A stretch of 11,347 nt of DNA from a miscellaneous Crenarchaeota group-1 archaeon SG8-32-3 (GCA_001273335.1 LFWV01000026.1:1-11347), one strand, 5' to 3'. Numbered from the stretch's first letter, positions 1 through 7,938 are shown. Numbers and translations are program-made. The notes: generated by a model from the letters alone, not told the origin.

Positions 1-375
1 CTTTTTAATTTTCCTGTCTAAACTCAAAAGTGAGATTTTTTGAACTGTCTGGTACCCTTTAGGGAATTCTATACCGAAAGCGGACGAGATGGTTTTGTAA
101 TATTTTGCTGTTGCGCCCTTCTTTTTTTCTTCTCTTTCAACGGTTATGGCTCCTGCCTTAGCAAGTTTTCGTATATGGTAATAGACTTTCTGCTCGTGGA
201 CACCAAGTTGTCTAGCAATTTCCAGAGGGTACATTTCCCGTTTGGAGAGCACAGTCAAGATTTTCCAGCTTAGCTTGCCCAAAATCATCTTCAGTTTCTG
301 CGCGTCCTGCATGATACTGATTTCTTTCACTTCTTGCTTTTTACCATCGTCTTGAAGCAACAATTTCTTTTCCAT
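1..375 (-). CDS. ArsR-like winged-helix transcriptional regulator (partial, runs off left edge)
   Basis: Reading the minus strand from ATG at 375 gives 125 codons with no stop before the window edge, so the C-terminus is missing. After a charged N-terminus, residues about 27-100 form a winged helix-turn-helix: LSWKILTVLSKREMYPLEI, then the recognition-helix region QLGVHEQKVYYHIRKLAKAG, then a basic wing (EREEKKKGATAKYY). This is the ArsR/HTH_20 type common in archaea, a cytoplasmic DNA-binding protein. No metal-binding cysteines are seen in the visible part, so metal sensing is not supported. A stop codon lies 27 bases upstream of the ATG in frame, so the start is well bounded. A TATA-like tract lies about 33 bases upstream. 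The gene is divergent from glmS with 224 bases between the starts; whether it regulates glmS is unknown. The segment after the wing is not recognised with confidence. Confidence 0.85.
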   Translation of the reverse strand, partial: MEKKLLLQDDGKKQEVKEISIMQDAQKLKMILGKLSWKILTVLSKREMYPLEIARQLGVHEQKVYYHIRKLAKAGAITVEREEKKKGATAKYYKTISSAFGIEFPKGYQTVQKISLLSLDRKIKK

Positions 376-402
376 GGCTCTCTCAAGATTATGACTTATC
401 GA

Positions 403-420
403 CTATTAAAAATTTTATTA
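403..420 (-). promoter_or_regulatory. TATA-like element of the winged-helix gene
   Basis: On the minus strand the tract TAATAAAATTTTTAATAG is centred about 35 bases before the ATG at 375. With the usual archaeal spacing of about 25 bases from TATA to start site, transcription would begin a few bases before the ATG, giving a very short leader. This is read from position and composition only. Confidence 0.45.
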
Positions 421-599
421 TAGTAATCCGTGGGAAAACCAGAAACTCTAGGGCTTCAAGCTTCCGCAGAAATTCCACTTAATAAAACCCTTTAGAAGTT
501 TTTTTTAGAATAGATAATTTTCTCCTAAAAATCCTTATTAGCATAAGAACCATTGGTTAGGGCTTAACAGAACTAGACTTGGTGGAATGAGGCTAAAAA

Positions 600-2429
600 A
601 TGTGCGGAATTTTTGGTTGTATACTTAAAGAAGGGCAAGCTGCACCCTTAATTCATGCTTCACTGAAACGGCTTGAGTACCGGGGTTACGATTCCGTAGG
701 CATAGCCACAATACAAAATGGACAAATACACTTAAAAAAAGACCAGGGAAAAATAGATGATGTCCATAAAATCTTAAATCTTGACGATCTGCCCGGTAAC
801 CTCGGCATAGGCCACACTAGATGGGCTACACATGGCGCACCGTTAAAGGTCAACGCGCATCCACATACGGATTGCACGGGAAACACAGTCGTAGTTCACA
901 ATGGAATTATAGAAAATTTTTCTGAGCTAAAACTTGAATTGGAAAACAGCGGTCACGTTTTTGTCTCAAAGACGGACACGGAAATAATAGCTCACCTCAT
1001 CGAGGAGAACCTCGAAAAAAACCACAAACTAAACTTGGCTAATGCTGTCCTTGAAGCTGTAAAAAGGCTTGACGGCTCTTACGCCCTTGCTGTAATCTCG
1101 ACTAAAGAACCCGACAAGGTGATATGCGCCAGAAATGAAAGCCCTTTGGTTCTAGGGATCAGTGTAAAAGGCGTTTACTTCGCATCTGACATTCCGGCAT
1201 TCCTGCCAGTAACCAATAAGGCAATTTTCATAGAAGAGGGGGAACTCATAAGCCTGTCAGCTACAGGCTATGAAATCATTAAGATAAAGGATTCAAGCGT
1301 TGTTAAGCGGAAACCAAAGATTATTGACTGGACGCCTGAAATGGCAGTTAAACAAGGCTACCCCCACTTCATGATCAAAGAGATTCATGAGCAGCCTGCA
1401 ACCCTCCGCAATACACTGCGAATGCAGGAGCACTATCTTGATTTAATCTCAACCTTTCTTGACCGTGCTAGTGAAGTTTTCTTAGTCGCTTGCGGTACAT
1501 CCTACCATGCTTGCTTAGCCGCTTCATACATGTTCTCAAAGCTTGCGTTCTTACCAACATATCCTGTCTACGCCTCAGAGTTTATTGAACAACACGGCAA
1601 ATCAGTCAACATAGACAGTACTATTCTGGCGGTAAGCCAGTCAGGCGAAACAGCCGATACCCTAGCGGCGGTCACATGTGCCCAACAGCGCGCCGCAACA
1701 ATACTCAGCTTGACAAATGCAATCGGCTCGACTTTAACACGTGTTTCTCGAGTTTACATAGGCCAGCAGTCAGGTCCCGAAATAGGAGTGGCAGCTACAA
1801 AAACTTTCACTTCACAACTTTCCGTACTGGCGCAAATTGCGCTTCGGCTGTCGAAGAAAAGGGGAAAAATTTCGCAGGATGAGATGGATTATGTTGAAGA
1901 GCGATTGGAAGAACTGCCTGATATTGTTGAGACTATAATACAGACGCAGGAGGAAAAAATCAAACAGATAGCTGAAAAATACAGGGATGCAAAAATGTTC
2001 TTCTTTTTGGGACGAGGGATAAGCACCGCTACAGCCTGCGAAGGGCGGCTCAAACTTATGGAGATAGCTTACATTCCATCAATAGCCTTTCCAGCAGGAG
2101 AAAGCAAACACGGTCCAATTAGCTTGATTGAACCTGGTTTCCCAGTTATATTCATCTGCGCTAAGGACGGAACGCGTAAGACTTTGGTCAGTAATATAAT
2201 GGAGATGAAAGCCAGAGGCGCATCAATAATCTCGATCGTGGAGGAAGGTGATGGGGAAATTGAGGCATTATCTGACGATTACGTTGAACTACCAAAGGGG
2301 ATACCTGAAGTTCTGTCGCCAATACCTTTTGCGATACCTTTACAGTTGTTGGCTTATTACATGACGCTTGAGAAGGGGTATAACCCAGACACACCGAGAA
2401 ACCTAGCGAAATCCGTCACCGTAAAATAG
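600..2429 (+). CDS. glmS: Glutamine--fructose-6-phosphate aminotransferase (isomerizing)
   Basis: GlmS converts fructose-6-phosphate and glutamine to glucosamine-6-phosphate and glutamate, the entry step to UDP-GlcNAc for surface glycans; it is cytoplasmic. The protein has 609 residues, the same length as the E. coli enzyme. The N-terminal class II glutaminase domain starts with MCGIFG (nucleophile Cys2) and carries HTRWATHG (72-79), HNGIIEN (100-106) and KTDTE (124-128). Two SIS sugar-isomerase domains follow: CGTSYHA (298-304), SQSGETADT (346-354), GPEIGVAATKTF (392-403), GRG (471-473), Glu488, and ESKHGP with His504. The C-terminus NLAKSVTVK keeps the catalytic lysine (Lys604). All key residues are present, so it should be active. 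The start is supported by GAGG at 589-592, 7 bases before the ATG. A TATA-like CCTAAAAATCC lies near 524-534. No T-rich terminator is obvious after the stop. It appears to be a single-gene unit. Confidence 0.97.
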   Translation: MCGIFGCILKEGQAAPLIHASLKRLEYRGYDSVGIATIQNGQIHLKKDQGKIDDVHKILNLDDLPGNLGIGHTRWATHGAPLKVNAHPHTDCTGNTVVVHNGIIENFSELKLELENSGHVFVSKTDTEIIAHLIEENLEKNHKLNLANAVLEAVKRLDGSYALAVISTKEPDKVICARNESPLVLGISVKGVYFASDIPAFLPVTNKAIFIEEGELISLSATGYEIIKIKDSSVVKRKPKIIDWTPEMAVKQGYPHFMIKEIHEQPATLRNTLRMQEHYLDLISTFLDRASEVFLVACGTSYHACLAASYMFSKLAFLPTYPVYASEFIEQHGKSVNIDSTILAVSQSGETADTLAAVTCAQQRAATILSLTNAIGSTLTRVSRVYIGQQSGPEIGVAATKTFTSQLSVLAQIALRLSKKRGKISQDEMDYVEERLEELPDIVETIIQTQEEKIKQIAEKYRDAKMFFFLGRGISTATACEGRLKLMEIAYIPSIAFPAGESKHGPISLIEPGFPVIFICAKDGTRKTLVSNIMEMKARGASIISIVEEGDGEIEALSDDYVELPKGIPEVLSPIPFAIPLQLLAYYMTLEKGYNPDTPRNLAKSVTVK

Positions 2430-2440
2430 TTCATTAAGGT

Positions 2441-2611
2441 CTAATTGAATATGGCTGCCGTTTGAAATAGAGAAAAGCCAAACAGCCCTAAAATGATCCT
2501 CTTCTTGAAGTAGATTGCGAGACCTATGCATATTATGGTTGCTGAGTCGCCGACGTTGCATGTATTGTTCCAAGCGTAACTGTAAAATTGTGTGCTCCAT
2601 GTTCCACCAGA
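2441..2611 (-). pseudogene. Possible decayed 3' end of a membrane-protein gene
   Basis: This minus-strand frame is open for 56 codons between two stops and has no ATG, GTG or TTG start. Its translation looks like the end of a membrane protein: a polar part with several aromatic residues (QFYSYAWNNT), then the hydrophobic stretch DSATIICIGLAIYF, a basic turn KKR, and a second hydrophobic stretch IILGLFGFSLFQTAAIF ending at TAG. A helix-KKR-helix hairpin is unlikely from noise but not impossible. A TAA stops the frame just upstream, and short pieces in the other two frames there also read as protein-like, which suggests a frameshifted remnant. The family is not recognised. The alternative is that 2430-2795 is simply non-coding. 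Confidence 0.3.
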
Positions 2612-2749
2612 TTATAGCTTGCTCACAAAAAAGATAGCCCTTTACTTTTTCTGGAGATATGCACCGACAAGCGCTTAGATTTGCTGGCTTCATTAGCATC
2701 TGTAGTATTAAGTTCAGGTTAGATAATTGCTCACACTTGTTTATTTGTG

Positions 2750-2763
2750 ACTAAAAAAGAAGG
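2750..2763 (-). terminator. Oligo-T terminator after the beta-propeller gene
   Basis: On the minus strand, about 40 bases after the stop codon at 2796, the sequence reads CCCTTCTTTTTTAG with a run of six T. Short T-runs of this kind end transcription in archaea without needing a hairpin. No other terminator candidate is nearer to this stop. Confidence 0.45.
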
Positions 2764-2795
2764 GGAAATAGATTTTGGATATTTTTGCCTTTGGT

Positions 2796-5486
2796 TTAGC
2801 GTCTTCTAAGCATTAGCACTATGACAATGCCGACAATTACGATTGCGACGATTATGCCGGTTATACCTGGCACCAGGTACAAGTCCGCTACAGATGCTGG
2901 CGGCGGCGTAGGCGCAGGAGTAGCTGCAGGAGCTTCCTCAACGTTGATGTAAGTTGACGAGGACGAAGGTCCATACGCGTTGGAGCCTTCGAAGGTTGCT
3001 ATTATCTGGTATGTGCCTGGAACCAGTGGTTCAAATGCGTAGCCGAATTTTCCGTTAATGTCGCTTGTGGTTCTGCCAATCTCGTAACAGTTTTCGTTGG
3101 GATCTAGGACGCTAAGGATGACCTCAACGCCTTTCGCGTCAGCTGGTTTAGGCTGCTGCATGAACATGTATTCCATCCAAGCGCTCATGTCTTCATCTGA
3201 TATTGCTGGAGTGCCCTTAAGGCTGAATTCGAAGATGTCGTTGGTGTTGCGTCTGCCTGTCTCTGTTTGGTCGGTGACTGTGCCCTCTATCATCACGTTG
3301 GTTCCGTGAACTGAAACTTTGGGTGATGCTGTAACTGTTGTGGCGCTTGGGCCCTTTCCAAATCCATATATTTCGCTGTCAAACAAGTTGAGACCAACGA
3401 TAATGCCGTCTGCCATTACTATGTTTGGTTCAGTTGGGGACATTCCTCCAAAGAAGCCTAGTATTTTCCATATGTCCTCTCCTGTTGTTGCGTTGATGCA
3501 TCGTAAGTTTTGTCCTCTCCACAGTGGCTGAGTAGGTGAGTGTTCACCGCAGATAGTGTAGAGTTTTCCGTCACAGATTGACCATATACCTATTGGATAT
3601 CTGCCACCGTAGCCAATTTCTAAGCCTTCTACGTCAGGGTCGTAGTTCCACAAGACATCTCCCGTTGTTATGTTATAACATCTTATTTGTCCGCCGTAGC
3701 CATAAGAGTACAATTTGCCTTCGTAGTAGTTTGAGCTACTACCGTAATAGCTCATTTGTACTTCGGGTTCACTTTCCCATAGTAGATCGCCTGTTTCAAG
3801 ACTGTAACCCCAGCGTTTCAGCTGTTTCGGTGAATGAAATATGAAGACATCGTCTTCTGGATACACACCTTCCAAGCCAAAACTACTGAAATATCCTCCG
3901 GTAATGTTTTCTGCAGATGATGCATATGGTGGAGTATACAGTACTTCATCCAGTTTTGTGCCTTCTTGTCCAGGTTCAAGACTTAACGTTGTTAGTTTGC
4001 CTTGAACAAGACCTTCTTCGTTGTATTGTCCTTCAGTTCCAATAATCACGTATTCAGTCTCTCTTACAGCAAGGATTTCACTAGTTTGATTTGCGATCGA
4101 ATTAGTTGGACCCATAACGTATGCTGTCGGTAATGACACGTTCAATGAAAAGCCATTGTTGCCATCATGGACATACATGCCATCGTAGACTGGAGGGTCA
4201 GGCCATCCGCTTCCGAAAGCGCCTCCTGAGGGTCTCCACTGCCAAGCTGAAGTTCCGTAACTAGCACCTAGCAGTGTGGGGATTGCAGTGCTGTTCCATA
4301 GTTGAAGATAATAGTCTGCAGGTTGGCCCCATCCAGCAAGATTTTCAATGTTGTAGTTGGTCCAGCTTCCGTCTTTGCCGTAGACTGGGAATGCACCCAT
4401 AATAAACCAGAACCACATAGTACCCATTGATACGTTAGCGATTTTACATACAGTCTTTCCTGTGAAGGCGTCGATCATTTCCCAAGTTTGTTTTCCTGAT
4501 TCGGTTGTAACACCTTCAGGCAGTGTTACGCCGGATGTTCTGTATACGTATGGGTATCCTCCGTGCTGGTTAGGTGACTCATAATTGTATAATTGACCTC
4601 TTGAAGGCATAACATCATCTATGAACTCTAGCGTTTCGCCTGTCCACAAATCAGCGATGACATAGCCCCCTGTTCCATGTGCGTCTGCGCGTGCGGCGTA
4701 GTAGATCTTGCCTTGAATGATAATAGCGTCAAAGCCGATGCCTTGGTAGTGAGCGGTTTCGAAGCCTACCGCTCCATACATTTCATCCATGAGACCTCCA
4801 GAGTAATACGGCTTCGTCCACAATATGTGGGCGCTTTCAGGACCTCTACCGCTTACAAAGCCCTCGGTTGTTCCGCCACGAGCTCCATACGGGTACATCT
4901 GGGCTTGGTCGCCAAGCCAGCTGCCTGCAATAGCATACCATAATCTGTTTGCACTGTTTATTGGTCGTTGCCAACTTCCTGTTGGAAGCGGGGTTTCAGG
5001 CCATGGTTGTACTGGTTCCGCCACAACAGTGAAGTTTAGCTCTGGGCTAACAGCAGCTAGATAAGTCCTTTCAGTTCCTCCATCCCAATCGTTTTTCTCC
5101 GTTTCAGGGAACCAAGCCTGGAGCGTGTAAGTGCCTTCCTGATCGGGTGTATATGACATCCAACCAGCGCCTACTGGATCTGTCTTACTAAGCGTCAAAG
5201 TCTCAGTGTTTCCATCAGGGTCTGTCAAGTACCATCCTACATCATACCATCCAGCTCTGTCACCAGGAATATAACCCTCCTGTTCACCGATGTCTGGTGG
5301 CATATCTGCGGTCCACCATTGAAGCAGCACAGGTTGACCGACACCTATAACACGTGGGCTAACAGCACAGTAAACCCAAGAGTGATATGTGACAGCGTTC
5401 GCTGTTGACAACAAAGATAGTGGTGTAGCAGCGACAAGCAACGTCAAAAGCAAAAGAGTCAAAGCAGTTGTCTTATTTTTGACCAA
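2796..5486 (-). CDS. Secreted, membrane-anchored PQQ-like beta-propeller surface protein
   Basis: This 896-residue protein has a signal peptide (about 1-31, hydrophobic core ALTLLLLTLLVAATPLSLL), an N-terminal Ig-like region (about 33-155), a long beta-propeller region (about 165-725), an Ig-like beta domain (about 730-850), a Pro/Ala/Thr linker (about 850-863) and a C-terminal membrane helix (about 871-893) followed by RRR. It should be anchored outside the cell. Propeller blades show PQQ-repeat signatures such as IRCYNITTGDVLWNYDPD, LRCINATTGEDIWKIL and YSLETGDLLWESE. Such blades are structural; bound PQQ or enzyme activity is not implied. The extracytoplasmic part has many N-x-S/T sequons, which suggests N-glycosylation. 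The start is TTG, supported by the Shine-Dalgarno AAGGAGAT 8-10 bases upstream. The gene is monocistronic: it has its own TATA box and a T-run after the stop. The binding target is unknown. This domain type is common and often multicopy in Bathyarchaeia (recalled knowledge). Confidence 0.9.
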   Translation of the reverse strand: MVKNKTTALTLLLLTLLVAATPLSLLSTANAVTYHSWVYCAVSPRVIGVGQPVLLQWWTADMPPDIGEQEGYIPGDRAGWYDVGWYLTDPDGNTETLTLSKTDPVGAGWMSYTPDQEGTYTLQAWFPETEKNDWDGGTERTYLAAVSPELNFTVVAEPVQPWPETPLPTGSWQRPINSANRLWYAIAGSWLGDQAQMYPYGARGGTTEGFVSGRGPESAHILWTKPYYSGGLMDEMYGAVGFETAHYQGIGFDAIIIQGKIYYAARADAHGTGGYVIADLWTGETLEFIDDVMPSRGQLYNYESPNQHGGYPYVYRTSGVTLPEGVTTESGKQTWEMIDAFTGKTVCKIANVSMGTMWFWFIMGAFPVYGKDGSWTNYNIENLAGWGQPADYYLQLWNSTAIPTLLGASYGTSAWQWRPSGGAFGSGWPDPPVYDGMYVHDGNNGFSLNVSLPTAYVMGPTNSIANQTSEILAVRETEYVIIGTEGQYNEEGLVQGKLTTLSLEPGQEGTKLDEVLYTPPYASSAENITGGYFSSFGLEGVYPEDDVFIFHSPKQLKRWGYSLETGDLLWESEPEVQMSYYGSSSNYYEGKLYSYGYGGQIRCYNITTGDVLWNYDPDVEGLEIGYGGRYPIGIWSICDGKLYTICGEHSPTQPLWRGQNLRCINATTGEDIWKILGFFGGMSPTEPNIVMADGIIVGLNLFDSEIYGFGKGPSATTVTASPKVSVHGTNVMIEGTVTDQTETGRRNTNDIFEFSLKGTPAISDEDMSAWMEYMFMQQPKPADAKGVEVILSVLDPNENCYEIGRTTSDINGKFGYAFEPLVPGTYQIIATFEGSNAYGPSSSSTYINVEEAPAATPAPTPPPASVADLYLVPGITGIIVAIVIVGIVIVLMLRRR

Positions 5487-5494
5487 TTTCCTTT

Positions 5495-5502
5495 ATCTCC
5501 TT
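5495..5502 (-). promoter_or_regulatory. Shine-Dalgarno that sets the TTG start of the beta-propeller gene
   Basis: The minus strand carries AAGGAGAT here. Its GGAG core ends 10 bases before the TTG at 5486-5484, and the signal peptide follows directly. No ATG lies between this site and the signal peptide, so TTG is the best start. Confidence 0.75.
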
Positions 5503-5528
5503 AGTTTACGAAATGACAGTATGTTTCT

Positions 5529-5541
5529 AAATATATATTAG
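5529..5541 (-). promoter_or_regulatory. TATA box of the beta-propeller gene
   Basis: The tract TAATATATATTTA on the minus strand lies about 48 bases before the TTG start. A start site about 25 bases downstream would give a leader of about 20 bases that includes the Shine-Dalgarno. The tract is nearly symmetric, so it could also direct transcription to the right, but no convincing gene lies there. Confidence 0.6.
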
Positions 5542-5877
5542 ATTTGCTAAAGCTATTTTCATCAGTCGCATGTAATTTAATGCGAAAAAATAGTGGAGCT
5601 GAAACTGAGAGCTTATGTTTGCCTATGTCTTTAGAATATGAGGTGAAGTATAATACCTATCTTTTTTACGAATCAAAGATACTGTTGATTTTGCGGAACT
5701 TGCCTTTGTTGTATAAGGAGCTGCTGCAGTACTTTTCTCAGCCTTATAGCTGAACGGTTAGAACTGCAAAATTCACAATCCCTAAAGAGACTGCTGTTTA
5801 AAATCGCTTTTTCCATTTATAGAGAGAGATAAGACAAAAACTGCATCAATTCAAATTTTGGATAAAGAAAGGAAGTA
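5542..5877. other. Gap with no supported gene
   Basis: No RNA gene or convincing protein gene is seen between the beta-propeller promoter and the hairpin at 5878. A plus-strand open frame (TTG at 5544 or ATG at 5580, to 5753) would encode 57-69 residues. It has no Shine-Dalgarno and no family resemblance, so I leave it out. Confidence 0.5.
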
Positions 5878-5900
5878 ACTCTCAAATCGAGTTTGAGAGT
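5864..5900 (-). terminator. Perfect 9-bp hairpin plus pyrimidine tract after the ferredoxin gene
   Basis: ACTCTCAAA and TTTGAGAGT are perfect inverted arms of 9 bases around the 5-base loop TCGAG (5878-5900). Read on the minus strand, the hairpin lies about 48 bases after the ferredoxin stop and is followed by ACTTCCTTTCTTT, the layout of an intrinsic terminator. A regulatory palindrome is the alternative, because an AT-rich tract (about 5901-5914) lies beside it. Confidence 0.5.
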
Positions 5901-5947
5901 AAATATTTTATAAGCAATGGCTGAAGCGAACGTGGCGAAGCGGAAAC

Positions 5948-6130
5948 TCACTCGATTACCTGAATTGCACCTTCAGGACACTGCGCTTCGCATGCTCTGC
6001 AGACAAGACACTCGTCAACATAAACTGGGACAGATTTGCCGTCTTTAATTTCGTAGACGCCTACTGGACAAGTGTTTACGCAAGTTTCGCATCCATTGCA
6101 CCTATCATTATCCACTACTATTTTTACCAT
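5948..6130 (-). CDS. 2[4Fe-4S] ferredoxin
   Basis: This small soluble electron carrier has 60 residues. Two classical cluster motifs are complete: C11-x2-C14-x2-C17-x3-C21-P and C41-x2-C44-x2-C47-x3-C51-P. The two halves are pseudo-symmetric, as in clostridial-type ferredoxins. In archaea such proteins serve 2-oxoacid:ferredoxin oxidoreductases and other low-potential enzymes; no partner gene is present here, so the partner is unknown. The ATG is supported by AGAGGT at 6143-6138, about 8 bases upstream. The gene starts 62 bases after the end of the ribophorin-like gene on the same strand and has its own TATA-like tract in that gap, so it is probably transcribed alone. The basic residues near the first cluster are not unusual. 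Confidence 0.95.
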   Translation of the reverse strand: MVKIVVDNDRCNGCETCVNTCPVGVYEIKDGKSVPVYVDECLVCRACEAQCPEGAIQVIE

Positions 6131-6167
6131 GTTCTATACCTCTGGTAAGTTTGGTTGAAGATCCCGC

Positions 6168-6180
6168 AGTAAAATAAAAG
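6168..6180 (-). promoter_or_regulatory. TATA-like element of the ferredoxin gene
   Basis: The minus strand reads CTTTTATTTTACT here, about 44 bases before the ferredoxin ATG. A start site about 25 bases downstream would leave a leader just long enough to hold the Shine-Dalgarno. It lies in the gap after the upstream gene. Confidence 0.45.
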
Positions 6181-6192
6181 TGTTTAGGTCGG

Positions 6193-7932
6193 TTAACGAA
6201 TTTCTTCACGTAGTCTTAACAAGATTCCGTTAATTGCCGCTTCAGCTTTCTCTTTCCGCCGCTGATAATCAGCTAGTGACCGTTTGTACGCGTCTAAAGG
6301 CAATGCACCCTTTCTATGTCGAACCTCAATAGTCCTAATGTTCGTTTCAACCTCGACAAGTTCAGCTTCTGCAACATCAAGTTGCCGAACCAAACTGGCA
6401 TAATTACCCCCTGCACTACGGAAAACCCTTTTCAATCCAGATATACCCTTGGAAATATTGTCAAGACGAACCTCCAATGTCCTTCTTTGCACTTTATACC
6501 TACGCCTTGGGATCTTGCCTTTCTGAGCCCTTTCTTCAAGGACCTTTAATTCCGAGGTTACCCTGCTTCTATCTTCATATGCTTCGGTAAAGGCTCTAAC
6601 TTGATCGGGACTAAGAGCTATAGAGGCTTCTGGAGTCGCAATTCGGAATGGAACTGAAGTTTTAGGTCTTTTCCAGACAACTACAACCACACACCCGATC
6701 ACGGCTAAAGTCCACATCCACAAAGCAGGCCGAAAAGACAACCACAGAGGACTATAATTATACTCAATTTGCAGAACATCTTCAGAAGGAACAGCCGTAT
6801 CTATTTTGCTGACTCCTTCTCTGCTAATTGAAAAAGTCTCCTGAAAGATTTCTCTTATTAAACTTGAAGAAGAATCGATTGACGAAAGTTGTGGTGTTAT
6901 AAGCCTTGCCCCTTCTGGAGGAACAAAGGTGACTCTTGCAGCCTCAACGTAATAGTCAAAGTCGGGGAAAAGATCGAAGTTCAACGTGAAGTATGAGGTC
7001 TCAGAAGAGACGCTGGGCAATGTGTATTCAGCCGTCAACCGGGTGGATGCACGGCTAGTTATAGCTGATATAAATGTGAAGTTGACGAAGCGTGTATCAC
7101 CGTTGCTATTTATAACATCAGGTGCTAGAATTCTGCCGAATTCATCCCTTGCAACAATATTTGAAGCGTCAAGAGGCAACCCTATTTTCAGAGAAAGTAA
7201 GCTACTGGCACCGTTGTTTGTAATACGGTAACTGTCAAAAACAACTATATCCCCTACAGGGCTTATTTTGATTTGACGACTTAACTCTTTCATGCTGATT
7301 ATTTGAATACTGCCACCAGATAGTGAAAAATTAGCAACAGCTGTGGAATAAGTGAACATAGGCAGATTCTCCTTAACGTAACTTGCTGCGCTGACTTCTC
7401 CATCATCCTTTGTTACTTCTATCGCTACTGGAGCATCAGGAAGAATAATTGCAACGTTACAACGCTCAACCTCTTGTGTGAAGCTGGGGTAAGCTGGAAA
7501 ATCGAGGGTGAATACACCTGCGTTTAAATCTTGACTTAGAAGACTATTCGAAAGAATGAAAACTACAGTGAAAATTTTAGGAGCTATTTGTGGGAAACTT
7601 ACTTTCGCGCCGTAAAAACCAGTAAGTTCAGCTAATTCCACTCCAAGACTTAAAGGAAAAACGTTATTGTTGGCATCATACGCCATGCCTTTAAGAACAT
7701 AGGAACCGTACTTATACGGGAACCCCATTAAGAAGTCGCCCGTTAATTGCCCAGACAACTGTATTGTATCACGTATGACAACGTGCCCAGAATACATAAT
7801 CTCTACTTCATGGTCAACCCGCTGTATAGTATAGCTATCCTGAGCTGAAACCATTCGAGTGTTAAGAGAAAACGGCACAAGAGCAACCACTGAAAAAACC
7901 ATAAACGCGAGAATCACTGCGGATCTTTTCAC
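6193..7932 (-). CDS. Ribophorin I-like single-pass membrane protein
   Basis: The 579-residue protein has a signal peptide (1-30, ending VSA), an extracytoplasmic part of two beta-rich domains (about 32-205 and 208-395), one membrane helix (about 403-420, followed by KRPK) and a charged helical cytoplasmic tail of about 158 residues. Eukaryotic ribophorin I (RPN1/OST1), a subunit of the oligosaccharyltransferase, has this same order and nearly the same length. Several stretches match human RPN1 as I remember it: ISMKELSRQIKISPVGDI (212-229), RDEFG (262-266), EYTLP (302-306), VPPEGARLI (337-345), and near the C-terminus KGALPLDAYK (541-550). Three sequons lie outside the membrane (NFS, NFT, NYS). 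The GTG start is supported by GGGTGA 6 bases upstream. The family call rests on remembered sequence. The role is inferred: a partner of an AglB/STT3-type transferase or of ribosome-bound secretion. No such partner is in the window. Confidence 0.8.
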   Translation of the reverse strand: MKRSAVILAFMVFSVVALVPFSLNTRMVSAQDSYTIQRVDHEVEIMYSGHVVIRDTIQLSGQLTGDFLMGFPYKYGSYVLKGMAYDANNNVFPLSLGVELAELTGFYGAKVSFPQIAPKIFTVVFILSNSLLSQDLNAGVFTLDFPAYPSFTQEVERCNVAIILPDAPVAIEVTKDDGEVSAASYVKENLPMFTYSTAVANFSLSGGSIQIISMKELSRQIKISPVGDIVVFDSYRITNNGASSLLSLKIGLPLDASNIVARDEFGRILAPDVINSNGDTRFVNFTFISAITSRASTRLTAEYTLPSVSSETSYFTLNFDLFPDFDYYVEAARVTFVPPEGARLITPQLSSIDSSSSLIREIFQETFSISREGVSKIDTAVPSEDVLQIEYNYSPLWLSFRPALWMWTLAVIGCVVVVVWKRPKTSVPFRIATPEASIALSPDQVRAFTEAYEDRSRVTSELKVLEERAQKGKIPRRRYKVQRRTLEVRLDNISKGISGLKRVFRSAGGNYASLVRQLDVAEAELVEVETNIRTIEVRHRKGALPLDAYKRSLADYQRRKEKAEAAINGILLRLREEIR

Positions 7933-7938
7933 TCAAAT

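Noticed and set aside
2403..2699. 98-codon minus-strand frame overlapping the end of glmS
   Set aside because: It runs into the glmS coding region and its composition is not protein-like; another frame in the same place gives a better membrane-protein reading.
5544..5753. Plus-strand open frame of 57-69 residues
   Set aside because: No Shine-Dalgarno, no family resemblance and Leu/Tyr-rich low-information content; it could use the symmetric TATA tract but this alone is too weak.
5741..5795. tRNA-like string (AGCTGAACGGTTAGAACTGC) resembling a D-arm
   Set aside because: No anticodon stem-loop, T-arm (GGTTCGAATCC type) or pairing acceptor stem follows, so it is neither a tRNA nor a clear tRNA remnant.
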